Shown in pieces: positions 7,180-13,869 of a stretch of DNA of 13,869 bases. The position numbers and the translations under genes were made by a program. The notes beneath the pieces were generated by a model, which saw only the letters and a program-made list of their open reading frames with translations, had not been told where the DNA came from and ran no database searches. Source of the stretch: Flavobacteriales bacterium (GTDB taxonomy: Bacteria > Bacteroidota > Bacteroidia > Flavobacteriales_D > Parvicellaceae); the NCBI GenBank assembly GCA_015488785.1, contig WFNC01000578.1, forward strand, positions 1 through 13,869. Reading direction: 5' to 3'. Position 1 is the stretch's first letter. The number at the start of each line of letters is the position of its first letter.

Positions 7180-8349
7180 CTAAAACCCTGCGTATCCTCC
7201 GGCTACATTCAATAACTTCGAACCTGTACTTTTTATTTTTTCAGATGTCGCTACCAATTTAGTTTCTCCATTAGCGCTGATATATTGATACTTTATTTCA
7301 TATTTACCTTTAGCTAGTTTCAACAATCTACTTTTTAACTCTTCTTTTATTATTGCGTTAGGAGCATCTTTAGTGTAAACAATAGCTCCCTTTTTAATCG
7401 ACACAACTGTAATTCCTTTTGTATATATAAAAGGGAAATTCTCAATAACAACTTCGGTCATTACTTTATAGTTTTTATATGTTGCAGCGTTTAATCGGGG
7501 TGAAAATTCTTTAATTAAACTGCATGATTTGTTTTCGCCCGAAACGAATGAAAACTTATTGTCATTCTTAAAATAACCATTATCCCCGTCGTGTATTCTT
7601 TTGTAATGCGCCGAATAAGTACTTTTGTATTCGTAATTGTTATTATATTTTTCTTTAATCTCAGACCAAGTAGGAAAAGAGTTATTGTCTTTTGCTCCTT
7701 CAATAAAATTGTTAGTAAGCGTAGTCATAAAAGATTCATATGCCGTTAAGTCTATTTCTTTCAAATTGTAGATTTTTGAAGTAATTTCTTTTTTAGCTTT
7801 CTCTTCTGCATCTCTAATTACTTTCTCTTTAGCTAATTTTTCTTCTGTTTCTTTTAATTTAGCACTAACTTGTGGTCTTATGCTAGAAGGCATATTTTTC
7901 AATTCTGTTTTTTTAACAAGAACTCTCGCATTACCAAACAAATCTTTAGTAATGGTTCTGTATCCCGTATAATCAGTATTAAAATAGTATTTCCCTAATT
8001 TTGTATCAGCATAACACTTCGCATATATACTTTTTAATTTTTCTGGTGACATGTTGTTATAATCAATTTTGATACTAACACAAACGTTATTTTTAATTGT
8101 ATAATATTCAGCAAAAGTTGAAATAAAACCACACTTAGGTTCGGTGTAATCATAATAGTATATAAATATTTCTGAAACCTCACCATCTTGATGCCTCGTC
8201 ATTGTTGATGTTCCTAAATTATCTTTGTCAATATAGTCAAGATGACTTTTTATTGATTCATAAGATTTTCCTATCCAACTCGATTGAGAAAAAAAAGAGA
8301 TTGAAACTGATAATAATACACTGGTAATAATTGTCTTAAATAAATTCAT
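7180..8349 (-). CDS. Secreted protein of unknown function with a charged coiled-coil segment
   Basis: The 389-residue product has a signal peptide (about residues 1-21, ISFFSQ, cleavage near Q22). An N-terminal region of about 130 residues contains WIGKSYESIKSHL and a YYYDYTEPKCGFI patch with C73 and C90. It resembles a small beta domain that tracks a conformational readout, but I recognise no family. Residues 160-190 are rich in Lys and Glu with heptad-like spacing and are probably a helix or coiled coil. The C-terminal 200 residues are mixed, with RIHDGDNGYFKNDNKFSF and a GGYAGF end. A good -7 promoter element lies just upstream, so it is probably transcribed alone. It converges on the unknown secreted gene at 6283-7023. 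Function unknown; coding status is well supported by length and signal peptide. Confidence 0.82.
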   Translation of the reverse strand: MNLFKTIITSVLLSVSISFFSQSSWIGKSYESIKSHLDYIDKDNLGTSTMTRHQDGEVSEIFIYYYDYTEPKCGFISTFAEYYTIKNNVCVSIKIDYNNMSPEKLKSIYAKCYADTKLGKYYFNTDYTGYRTITKDLFGNARVLVKKTELKNMPSSIRPQVSAKLKETEEKLAKEKVIRDAEEKAKKEITSKIYNLKEIDLTAYESFMTTLTNNFIEGAKDNNSFPTWSEIKEKYNNNYEYKSTYSAHYKRIHDGDNGYFKNDNKFSFVSGENKSCSLIKEFSPRLNAATYKNYKVMTEVVIENFPFIYTKGITVVSIKKGAIVYTKDAPNAIIKEELKSRLLKLAKGKYEIKYQYISANGETKLVATSEKIKSTGSKLLNVAGGYAGF

Positions 8350-8365
8350 TGTTTTAATTTTTTTA

Positions 8366-8373
8366 CAAAGATA
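8366..8373 (-). promoter_or_regulatory. -7 promoter element upstream of the 389-residue secreted protein
   Basis: On the minus strand, TATCTTTG is an exact TAnnTTTG match 16 bases before the ATG at 8349. The -33 region (TGTTTT about 20 bases upstream) is a poor match to TTTG. The resulting leader would be very short, about 10 bases. Confidence 0.55.
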
Positions 8374-8409
8374 TTGCAGTTTTTTATTAAAACAGGTAGG
8401 TTTAATAGC

Positions 8410-8430
8410 TTGTCCACTAATTGTCCACTA
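8410..8430. repeat. Tandem 10-bp direct repeat TTGTCCACTA
   Basis: TTGTCCACTA occurs at 8410-8419 and 8421-8430, one base apart (11-bp period, about one helical turn). It lies 60-80 bases upstream of the minus-strand gene starting at 8349 and near the left side of the nucleotidyltransferase block. It could be an operator or a recombinase core site; nothing else in the window repeats it. Confidence 0.6.
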
Positions 8431-8638
8431 GCGAAAACACTTGGGATTATAAGCTTCTATACACTAAATTAATGCTCGTTTTTACGATTAATTAATAATT
8501 CAAATAGTTTAGGCTTTTAGTTTTAAGTATTAATCAAAGATTTTTTTTACTAGAGCATGATTGAGTAATCTTTTATAGTTCGAGCGTAGTAAGATGAAGA
8601 AATAGCAGAAGTCAAACCAAGGGATATGGTTTGATTTA
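8431..8638. other. Intergenic stretch without a recognised gene
   Basis: Together with its flanks, the gap from 8350 to 8763 is the longest in the window without a recognised gene. Besides the promoter, the tandem repeat and the doubtful small ORF described separately, I see only AT-rich sequence with stops in all frames. There is no hairpin with a T-run, no tRNA-like fold and no inverted terminal repeat. Confidence 0.5.
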
Positions 8639-8767
8639 ATGAGAATAATAACAGGAGAGAATTCAAAGTCGTTTAGTATGACTACTTTAGATTTTAAATC
8701 ATCTGATTTTAAAAATGATCTTGAATTCAGCGATAAAGAAAAGCTCTTGTTTGAGAATTTTATTTAA
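8639..8767 (+). CDS. Doubtful 42-residue ORF, possibly a gene remnant
   Basis: ATG at 8639 opens a 42-codon frame ending at TAA 8765-8767. It overlaps the convergent nucleotidyltransferase gene by four bases. The peptide reads like real protein: MRIITGENSKSFSMTTLDF at the start and EFSDKEKLLFENFI at the end, with balanced charged and hydrophobic residues. The frame stays open 11 further codons upstream (QKSNQGIWFDL), back to a TAG at 8603-8605. In the same frame, just before that TAG, there is ATGAAGAAA. It may be the 3' remnant of a degraded gene, or chance. No homologue comes to mind. Confidence 0.25.
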   Translation: MRIITGENSKSFSMTTLDFKSSDFKNDLEFSDKEKLLFENFI

Positions 8768-9840
8768 CGCTCATCTCTTTCGGATTCTTGCTTGTAAAAC
8801 TTATCTCGGATTCTATAAGTTAATTCGTTAATCTTTTCTCTATCTGGTTTTTCTTGTAATTCAGATTTTTCAAAAACTAAATCCATTTGGTCTTGTCTTT
8901 CTTTAGCTATGCTTAACAAATCTTCATATTCATATTCACCTTTTTTTATATCAAGCAAAAACTCTCGATTAGGACGTATTACATTTACTTTCTTTTCGTT
9001 TGCGATTTCAATAGCCATTTCTAAAAGTCTAAAAGTATGCATCATATTTTTTGAATCATAATTCTTTCCGTGACTTTTAGTGTTCTCATAACGAGTTTCA
9101 TTTCTATTTTCAACCCATTCCCAATACTCTTTATATTCTTTACAATATTTTGAATAACCATCTTTGTTAAAATATAACAAAGCAACCTGTTTTTCTTCTT
9201 TAGGTATAGAACTTAAACGAATATCATTTGATAAACCATCTTTAATTATTCCTTTGTATCCTCTCTCTTCTCCATAGAATAAGGCGTAAACATTTCTCAT
9301 GTGTGGGACATTTATTAAACCACAATTTTCTTGTTTATAATTATTTAATTTAAAATACTTTAGTAATGAAATTGAACCTTGACCATAATTTACATAGCAA
9401 AAAGATAAAACTGTTTTACGCTCTTTTCCTATGGGATTTACTATTTTCTTTTTTAATCCTTTGGCTTTTTTTATTTGAGACAAAGCAAATTTACCAAAAG
9501 TATTTTTACAAAGTTTTGATAAAATAATTTCAGAACTTATTTCGTCTAAATATGGATGTTTGTATAAAATAGATTTTTCGGGTGTATTTAATAACTCTAA
9601 TATATTCGGATTATTAAGCAGCAATAACTCCATAAAACGACCAAATTCGTAATAAACAATATCGTTTGTTGGGTTGCTAACTTGCGGTGTATAATCAAGT
9701 CCGTAATAATCTTCTTTTGGCAATAAAAAAACACCCTTTATATCCGTGTCAGATGTTGGGGTTTCAAGGCCGTAAGCACGACTACCACTGATACATTCAA
9801 GAATTATTAATCCTCTATTTTTTAATTCATCAATTGACAT
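8764..9840 (-). CDS. RlaP-like pol-beta superfamily nucleotidyltransferase (larger of a tandem pair)
   Basis: The 358-residue protein has the minimal nucleotidyltransferase motif SGSRAYGLETPTSDTDIKG: G19-S20, then metal-binding D31 and D33. A likely third carboxylate is D60 (NDIVYYEFGRF), by alignment with the neighbouring paralogue. The middle is helical. Near the C-terminus, KNMMHTFRLLEMA (264-276) followed by RPNREFLLDIKKGEYEYEDL (289-308) is the conserved helical tail of this family (PF10127, RlaP; related to YcgL, COG3541). RlaP proteins have been linked by comparative genomics to RNA ligases in RNA repair; the substrate is not established. It is the second gene of a pair: the upstream paralogue ends 4 bases before this ATG, so the two are surely co-transcribed. 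All active-site residues are intact. No ligase is encoded in the window. Confidence 0.85.
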   Translation of the reverse strand: MSIDELKNRGLIILECISGSRAYGLETPTSDTDIKGVFLLPKEDYYGLDYTPQVSNPTNDIVYYEFGRFMELLLLNNPNILELLNTPEKSILYKHPYLDEISSEIILSKLCKNTFGKFALSQIKKAKGLKKKIVNPIGKERKTVLSFCYVNYGQGSISLLKYFKLNNYKQENCGLINVPHMRNVYALFYGEERGYKGIIKDGLSNDIRLSSIPKEEKQVALLYFNKDGYSKYCKEYKEYWEWVENRNETRYENTKSHGKNYDSKNMMHTFRLLEMAIEIANEKKVNVIRPNREFLLDIKKGEYEYEDLLSIAKERQDQMDLVFEKSELQEKPDREKINELTYRIRDKFYKQESERDER

Positions 9841-9844
9841 AACG

Positions 9845-10600
9845 TTACAGTGTTTTTAAAAAGAAAGTATTTAAGTCTTCAATATTCCCCTTTGAGGTTG
9901 GTAAATTTTGTCTTTTTTCATCTGATAACACGATACAGTCTTCAATAAAAGATAACAATTCCTTTTCTCCGTTGTGGTAGTAACTTTCGCTAATTGTAGC
10001 CTTTAATTCAATTAATTCTTTGATACGTTTTGTAATAGAATTTGGCAGATTTAAACCATTTATCATTCTCGTAAATTCAATTGGAGGCATCTGTTCTTTT
10101 TCTATAATCCACTTACAAGCTGTAGCAGAACGTAAAGCGTAAAAGAACTTCTTTAATTTATACTCTTCATTTTCTTTAAGCTCTTCTGTGAATTTTTTTG
10201 TCATACTTAAATAATGATGAATTGTTGAAATTCGAGAATATTGATTTTGCGCCACGAATTTAATATCATTTAAAAACTCTTTATCGCATTTGTAAATGAT
10301 TGGCGATTGTATTCTTTCTAATAATGCAGCATTTGATTTTTGTAGCAATTTAAGTGACTTTTTTAAATCCCAACCTGTTATGTCTATTTCATTGTTTTCA
10401 AACATCAAATCAATACTGTCTTTCTTCTCGTTTAGCGATAAGTACCAATTTTTTTTATGTTTGTATATAATTCTTATATCAAAATCACTATCAGGAGAAG
10501 GAAATCCCCACGCTCTGGACCCCGTTTCACAAGCCAACAAAATTTTGATATCTTTTTCTTCTTCTATTTTCGTTAAATATTGGTTTATTTTATCTTTCAT
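9845..10600 (-). CDS. YcgL/RlaP-like nucleotidyltransferase (smaller of a tandem pair)
   Basis: The 251-residue protein begins with a short helix and then TGSRAWGFPSPDSDFDIRII: G27-S28, with D39 and D41 as metal ligands. D73 in NEIDITGWDL is the likely third carboxylate. The following LKKSLKLLQKSNAALLERI aligns with MELLLLNNPNILELL in the downstream gene, so the two are distant paralogues. The rest is a helical domain of the COG3541 (YcgL) type, with YALRSATACKWI and ending NTFFLKTL. Expected activity is transfer of a nucleotide to RNA or another acceptor in the cytoplasm; the true substrate is unknown. It is the first gene of the pair, starting with ATG at 10600. I see no TAnnTTTG promoter in the roughly 45 bases between it and the upstream terminator hairpin, so its promoter is not resolved. 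Confidence 0.85.
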   Translation of the reverse strand: MKDKINQYLTKIEEEKDIKILLACETGSRAWGFPSPDSDFDIRIIYKHKKNWYLSLNEKKDSIDLMFENNEIDITGWDLKKSLKLLQKSNAALLERIQSPIIYKCDKEFLNDIKFVAQNQYSRISTIHHYLSMTKKFTEELKENEEYKLKKFFYALRSATACKWIIEKEQMPPIEFTRMINGLNLPNSITKRIKELIELKATISESYYHNGEKELLSFIEDCIVLSDEKRQNLPTSKGNIEDLNTFFLKTL

Positions 10601-10646
10601 ATTCTTAATTATGAGTTCTTTTGTATGAATGGCAATAAACTAATAA

Positions 10647-10679
10647 ATCCTCAAACGAAAAACTTTTCGGTTTGAGGAT
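10647..10679 (-). terminator. Hairpin terminator behind the lipoprotein gene
   Basis: ATCCTCAAAC-GAAAA (10647-10661) pairs with TTTTCGGTTTGAGGAT (10664-10679), with one unpaired base. It starts 47 bases beyond the lipoprotein stop in the minus direction and is followed by a T-rich stretch (TTTATTAGTTTATT). It separates that gene from the nucleotidyltransferase pair. Confidence 0.65.
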
Positions 10680-10725
10680 ATAATACTAATAAGAATATCT
10701 AAAAAGTAAATTCTTTTTTATCACC

Positions 10726-11292
10726 CTATTTATTCCACTGCATATTCGCAGTGAACGAAATATCGCCAGAAGAAACTTCTAGTGTATCTCTAAACTTATC
10801 TGAAGCAGACTCTAAAAATGGTCTAATTTCTACAGAATCCATTAATTCATAATGCGGATTAGTAGTTGGGTTATCGATTTCATAAAAATATGCCCAAAAC
10901 ACTTTTCCATCCCATTCAGAAAGTACTAGAGGGCTTACCAAAGTTTTTGTTTTGTTTACATTCCCGGGGTTTATAGTGGGATAATAAGAATTAGAAACAT
11001 CTGAATATCCTCCTTCTGCTCTAAATTTTACGAATAAATCTGGTCTTGTGTTATCATTATCTAAGTCATCACCATTTCCTGAATCCCAAAATGCTCCATT
11101 AGAATTATATTCTGGAACTGTTTTAATGTCAATACTAGACAATGTTACACTCTTGTAAAGTTCACAAGAACCATTATCCTTTTTCTTTTTTTTGTTATAA
11201 TTATAAGCCTTTGGATTTGTACACCCTTTTTTACAAGAATTAAATCCAGTTGCAATGGCTAATGACGCTAATATAAAAATAGTTTTTTTCAT
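10726..11292 (-). CDS. Lipoprotein with a CTNP...NGSC motif
   Basis: The 188-residue product starts with a type II signal peptide; C20 in GFNSCKK is the probable lipidation site, with a weak lipobox (FNS before Cys). Next comes GCTNPKAYNYNKKKKKDNGSC (given in two parts: GCTNPKAYNYN, then KKKKKDNGSC, residues 23-43). This is a form of the GCTDPxAxNYNPxAxxDDGSC motif common in secreted Bacteroidota proteins, with the usual middle replaced by five lysines. The rest (about 50-188) has strands with PDLFVKFRAEGGYS and a D-rich GNGDDLDNDN, and resembles a C2-like beta sandwich; that fold is inference. It should be anchored to an outer-membrane leaflet. It has its own promoter (11326-11359) and a terminator at 10647-10679, so it looks monocistronic. 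Function unknown. Confidence 0.82.
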   Translation of the reverse strand: MKKTIFILASLAIATGFNSCKKGCTNPKAYNYNKKKKKDNGSCELYKSVTLSSIDIKTVPEYNSNGAFWDSGNGDDLDNDNTRPDLFVKFRAEGGYSDVSNSYYPTINPGNVNKTKTLVSPLVLSEWDGKVFWAYFYEIDNPTTNPHYELMDSVEIRPFLESASDKFRDTLEVSSGDISFTANMQWNK

Positions 11293-11325
11293 GAAAAATC
11301 TGTATTGTTCTTAATAATTTAAATG

Positions 11326-11359
11326 CAAAAGTAATTAAAAATTAAGAATAAAAAACAAA
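11326..11359 (-). promoter_or_regulatory. Bacteroidetes-type promoter of the lipoprotein gene
   Basis: On the minus strand TTTG (11356-11359), 22 bases, then TACTTTTG (11326-11333) match the -33/-7 consensus TTTG-N19-23-TAnnTTTG. The -7 element lies 33 bases before the ATG at 11292. The -33 element lies just downstream of the stop of the PLP-enzyme gene. Confidence 0.7.
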
Positions 11360-11363
11360 AACT

Positions 11364-12620
11364 TTATTTAATCGAATTTAAGGCCTGTTCAACATCCCAA
11401 ATTATATCTTCGTGGTTTTCTACTCCTATAGAAATACGAACTAGTTTTTCGGTTATAAAATTAGCTTTCTTATCTTCTGCTGAAACATCTATATGCGTCA
11501 TTGTTGCAGGGTGTTGCGCTAAACTCTCAGTACTCCCTAAACTCACAGCTAATTTTATCAATTTTAAGTTATTTAAAAATTTAAAAGCTTCTTTTTCTCC
11601 TCCTTTGATATCAAAAGCAATCATAGCTCCAGGGCTACTGTATTGTTTTTTGTAAATCGCATAATTTACTTCATCTTCTTTAGGAATAAAACCTAAATAA
11701 TAGACCTTTTCTACCAATTCATGATGTTGTAAAAACGCAGCAACTTTAGCTGCATTTCGAGCCTGTGTTTCCATTCTTGGTTTAAGCGTTTCTAGACTTC
11801 TCATAAGTAACCAGCCCGTCCATGGACTCGTCATGTTTCCTAAGAATGTTCTTAAACCTTTTATGCGCCCCATCAATTCTTTAGAACCTAAACAAGCTCC
11901 TGCTATAATATCGCTATGTCCTCCTATGTATTTTGTGGCAGAATAAAGGACAAAATCTGCTCCATGCGCTATTGGATGTGACCATAAGGGTCCCATGTAA
12001 GTATTGTCAACAGCTAATAATGTTTTATTTTCTTCGGTAGAATAGAAATCGGCTATTTCTCTACACATTTCTATATCGATTAATGCGTTGGTCGGGTTTG
12101 CTGGTGTTTCAATGTGAATTAAAGCTAATTTATCTTTAAATCCTGATTTTTCGACCAATTCCATAATCTCATCCTTTGATTGTCCAGCTCGAAAACCTAA
12201 AATATTTATTCCATATTTGGTGAGTATATTTTTTATAAAAAAGTCTGTCCCTCCATAAACAGGAGAACTATAAAGTAATAAATCGCCAGGACTCAAACAT
12301 TCTAATAACACGGTTGAAATAGCTGCCATGCCACTTTCAAAAACAGCACAATCTTCGGCTTTATCCCAAAGTGTTAATCTGTTTTCTAATATTTCTAAAT
12401 CGGGATTGTTTAATCGGCTATAAATTAATCCCATTTCTTCATGCTCTCCTTTATCTCTTAAACCATAAGCTACTTCAAAAAATGCTTTTCCTTCTTCAGC
12501 TGTATTGAATACAAAAGTGGAAGTTTGAAATATTGGTGTTTTAATCGCTCCTTGAGATAACTCAGGCTTGTAACCATACGACATCATTAAGCTTTCTGGA
12601 TGCATGTTTTTGTTTTTCAT
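11364..12620 (-). CDS. Cys/Met-metabolism PLP-dependent enzyme (cystathionine gamma-synthase/methionine gamma-lyase family)
   Basis: The 418-residue enzyme carries the family's landmarks: YSRLNNP (Y67, R69, which bind the cofactor phosphate of the partner subunit), SGMAA (96-100), VYGGT (Y122 stacks on PLP), AVDNT (D205) and the PLP lysine K230 in YSATKYIGGHSD. VSLGSTESLAQHPATMTH and RISIGVENHEDI complete the C-terminal substrate domain. Members make or split C-S bonds in cystathionine, homocysteine or methionine. At the position of the methionine gamma-lyase cysteine (YGCT) this protein has G124 (YGGT), which argues against a standard methionine gamma-lyase. The VSLG...QHPATMTH segment is nevertheless closer to the lyases than to classic MetB. 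I therefore leave the exact reaction open. It has an insertion around residues 50-64 relative to short family members. The hairpin at 12717-12752 separates it from fumC. Confidence 0.9.
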   Translation of the reverse strand: MKNKNMHPESLMMSYGYKPELSQGAIKTPIFQTSTFVFNTAEEGKAFFEVAYGLRDKGEHEEMGLIYSRLNNPDLEILENRLTLWDKAEDCAVFESGMAAISTVLLECLSPGDLLLYSSPVYGGTDFFIKNILTKYGINILGFRAGQSKDEIMELVEKSGFKDKLALIHIETPANPTNALIDIEMCREIADFYSTEENKTLLAVDNTYMGPLWSHPIAHGADFVLYSATKYIGGHSDIIAGACLGSKELMGRIKGLRTFLGNMTSPWTGWLLMRSLETLKPRMETQARNAAKVAAFLQHHELVEKVYYLGFIPKEDEVNYAIYKKQYSSPGAMIAFDIKGGEKEAFKFLNNLKLIKLAVSLGSTESLAQHPATMTHIDVSAEDKKANFITEKLVRISIGVENHEDIIWDVEQALNSIK

Positions 12621-12638
12621 TTTAGTAGTTTTAGTAGT
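12621..12638 (-). repeat. Tandem 9-bp repeat directly in front of the PLP-enzyme start codon
   Basis: On the minus strand ACTACTAAA occurs twice in a row, immediately followed by the ATG at 12620. It fills the place where a ribosome binding site would be and has no Shine-Dalgarno match. A-rich leaders are normal in this phylum; the exact repeat may be chance. Confidence 0.45.
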
Positions 12639-12716
12639 TAATTTTAGAGTAATAAATTGAGTGTGTTTCTCTTTTTAATTACGTGAAGTGTGTAGCTTGT
12701 TTCTAAAGTTAACAAA

Positions 12717-12752
12717 AAAAGCCGACTTAATTATTAAATTAAGTCGGCTTTT
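12717..12752 (-). terminator. Strong intrinsic terminator behind fumC
   Basis: AAAAGCCGACTTAATT (12717-12732) and AATTAAGTCGGCTTTT (12737-12752) form a perfect 16-bp stem with a four-base loop. On the minus strand it is followed by a continuous T-run (seven T including the stem end). It lies 25 bases past the fumC stop. It is symmetrical enough to act in both directions, but the only gene running into it is fumC. Confidence 0.9.
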
Positions 12753-12776
12753 AAATTGATGAACGATAGTTAGAGG

Positions 12777-13869
12777 TTATAAAGAACCAGTCATGTCTTT
12801 TGGATTAACCCATTCGTCATATTCTTCGGAAGTTACATACCCCAATCTTATTGCTTCTTCTCTTAGTGTTGTTCCGTTTTTGTGTGCTGTGTTTGCTATT
12901 TCAGCAGCTTTATAATATCCAATTTTTGTATTTAAAGCAGTTACAAGCATTAAAGAATTATTCAATAATTCATCAATTCTTTTTTGGTTTGGCTCTATTC
13001 CTTGAGCACAATTAACATCGAAACTAGCACAAGCATCCCCAATTAATTCAGCACTTTGTAGGAAGTTGTAAGCCATCATTGGTTTAAAAACGTTTAGTTC
13101 ATAATGTCCTTGCATTCCACCAACAGAAATAGCAACATCATTCCCCATAACTTGAGCACTAACCATAGTTAAAGCTTCTGCTTGAGTTGGATTTACTTTT
13201 CCTGGCATAATAGAAGAACCTGGTTCATTTGCTGGGATTGAAATTTCACCTATTCCAGAACGAGGACCAGAGGCTAACAAACGAATATCGTTTCCAATTT
13301 TATTTAACGAAACAGCAATTTGTTTTAATGCACCATGTGTTTCTACTATAGCATCGTGTGCTGCTAGTGCTTCAAATTTATTTTCGGCAGTTATAAAAGG
13401 TAATTTAGTAAATTCTGCAATTTTTTGAGCAACCAAAACGTCATATCCTTTTGGGGTATTTAATCCAGTTCCAACAGCAGTTCCTCCCAAAGCTAGTTCT
13501 GAAAGGTGAGCTAATGTATTGTCTAATGCTTTTAATCCGTGATTAAGTTGAGAAACATAACCCGAAAATTCTTGTCCTAAAGTCAAAGGCGTAGCATCCA
13601 TTAAATGCGTACGTCCAATTTTTACTACACTAGCAAAGTCTTTTGATTTTTTTAATAACGTATCTCTTAATTGTGTAACTCCTGGTATTGTTTTTTCTAC
13701 AATCATTTTATAACAAGCGATATGCATTCCTGTAGGAAAAGTATCGTTACTCGATTGCGATTTATTTACGTCGTCATTAGCCGCTAAAACTTTTTCTCCT
13801 TCTCCCATTTTACCACCAGAAAGAACTTGCGCTCTATTGGCTACCACTTCGTTTACATTCATGTTACTT
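12777..13869 (-). CDS. fumC: Fumarate hydratase class II (5' end outside the window)
   Basis: FumC interconverts fumarate and malate in the TCA cycle, in the cytoplasm, as an iron-independent tetramer. The visible 364 residues start ...SNMNVNEVVANRA, the middle of the N-terminal fumarase motif. The frame continues to the window edge (AGT AAC before the first visible ATG), so that ATG at 13862 is internal and roughly 100 N-terminal residues are missing. Further signatures are NKSQSSNDTFPTGMH, GRTHLMDATPLTLGQE with the catalytic-site His, and the fumarate lyase signature GSSIMPGKVNPTQAEA carrying the catalytic Ser loop. The C-terminus LGYVTSEEYDEWVNPKDMTG is typical of FumC. These features favour fumarase over aspartase or argininosuccinate lyase. 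No frameshift is seen. A strong terminator follows directly. Confidence 0.95.
   Translation of the reverse strand, partial: SNMNVNEVVANRAQVLSGGKMGEGEKVLAANDDVNKSQSSNDTFPTGMHIACYKMIVEKTIPGVTQLRDTLLKKSKDFASVVKIGRTHLMDATPLTLGQEFSGYVSQLNHGLKALDNTLAHLSELALGGTAVGTGLNTPKGYDVLVAQKIAEFTKLPFITAENKFEALAAHDAIVETHGALKQIAVSLNKIGNDIRLLASGPRSGIGEISIPANEPGSSIMPGKVNPTQAEALTMVSAQVMGNDVAISVGGMQGHYELNVFKPMMAYNFLQSAELIGDACASFDVNCAQGIEPNQKRIDELLNNSLMLVTALNTKIGYYKAAEIANTAHKNGTTLREEAIRLGYVTSEEYDEWVNPKDMTGSL

Noticed and set aside
9845..10600. Type VII (MntA/HepT-like) toxin-antitoxin pair
   Set aside because: Both genes are nucleotidyltransferases of the larger RlaP/YcgL type; neither has the RX4-6H HEPN toxin motif or the short MntA length.
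8350..10725. Nucleotidyltransferase block as a mobile genomic island
   Set aside because: No integrase, transposase, tRNA or flanking repeat pair is visible; base composition by eye is like the neighbours.
11364..12620. Calling the PLP enzyme methionine gamma-lyase
   Set aside because: Gly replaces the characteristic active-site Cys after Tyr (YGGT), so the specific name is not supported.
12621..12776. SAM riboswitch upstream of the PLP enzyme
   Set aside because: I looked for SAM-II or SAM-I-like conserved cores in the leader and saw none; the only strong structure is the fumC terminator.
13860..13862. ATG at 13862 as the fumC start
   Set aside because: The frame stays open to the window edge with matching fumarase residues (SN before MNVNEV), so the true start is outside.

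Overview
The window looks like a chromosomal segment of an AT-rich member of the Bacteroidota, most likely Flavobacteriaceae. The evidence is the gene content (a ComEA-like helix-hairpin-helix/beta-barrel protein, a PorV/FadL-like barrel, a CTNP...NGSC lipoprotein, tatA next to gatA), signal peptides that often end in Q right after the cleavage site, the lack of strong Shine-Dalgarno sequences, and several exact matches to the Bacteroidetes -7 promoter element TAnnTTTG.

Layout from left to right. (1) 1-1091, minus: a multi-pass membrane protein cut by the window edge, probably a GT-C-fold glycosyltransferase. (2) 1332-4307, minus: two abutting genes (TAG directly followed by ATG) for outer-membrane barrels. 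The first transcribed is a small PorV/FadL-like barrel. The second is a 718-residue protein with two N-terminal helix-hairpin-helix motifs and a long barrel. (3) 4474-6233, plus: tatA (Tat translocase) and gatA (amidotransferase subunit A). (4) 6283-8349: two convergent genes for secreted proteins of unknown function. (5) 8350-8763: a gap without a recognised gene, holding a promoter, a short tandem repeat and a doubtful 42-codon ORF. (6) 8764-10600, minus: two tandem pol-beta-type nucleotidyltransferases of the RlaP/YcgL kind, a family linked to RNA repair. (7) 10726-11292, minus: a lipoprotein. (8) 11364-12620, minus: a Cys/Met-metabolism PLP enzyme. (9) 12777-13869, minus: class II fumarase fumC, its N-terminus cut by the window edge, followed by a strong hairpin terminator.

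The most unusual non-coding signal is a dispersed element present twice, at 1242-1332 and 4678-4800. Each copy lies directly behind a stop codon and in the same orientation relative to that gene. The copies share a GGGCG...ACGC outer stem and a TCGGGnnATCC...GGATGCC core. They differ at positions that keep base pairing, and they carry hairpins of very different length at the same internal site. This suggests a structured RNA or a mobile DNA repeat, not a plain terminator.

Most of the window is ordinary housekeeping and envelope genes. The paired nucleotidyltransferases and the repeat family are the parts most worth following up. No tRNA, rRNA, CRISPR array, transposase or integrase gene is visible.
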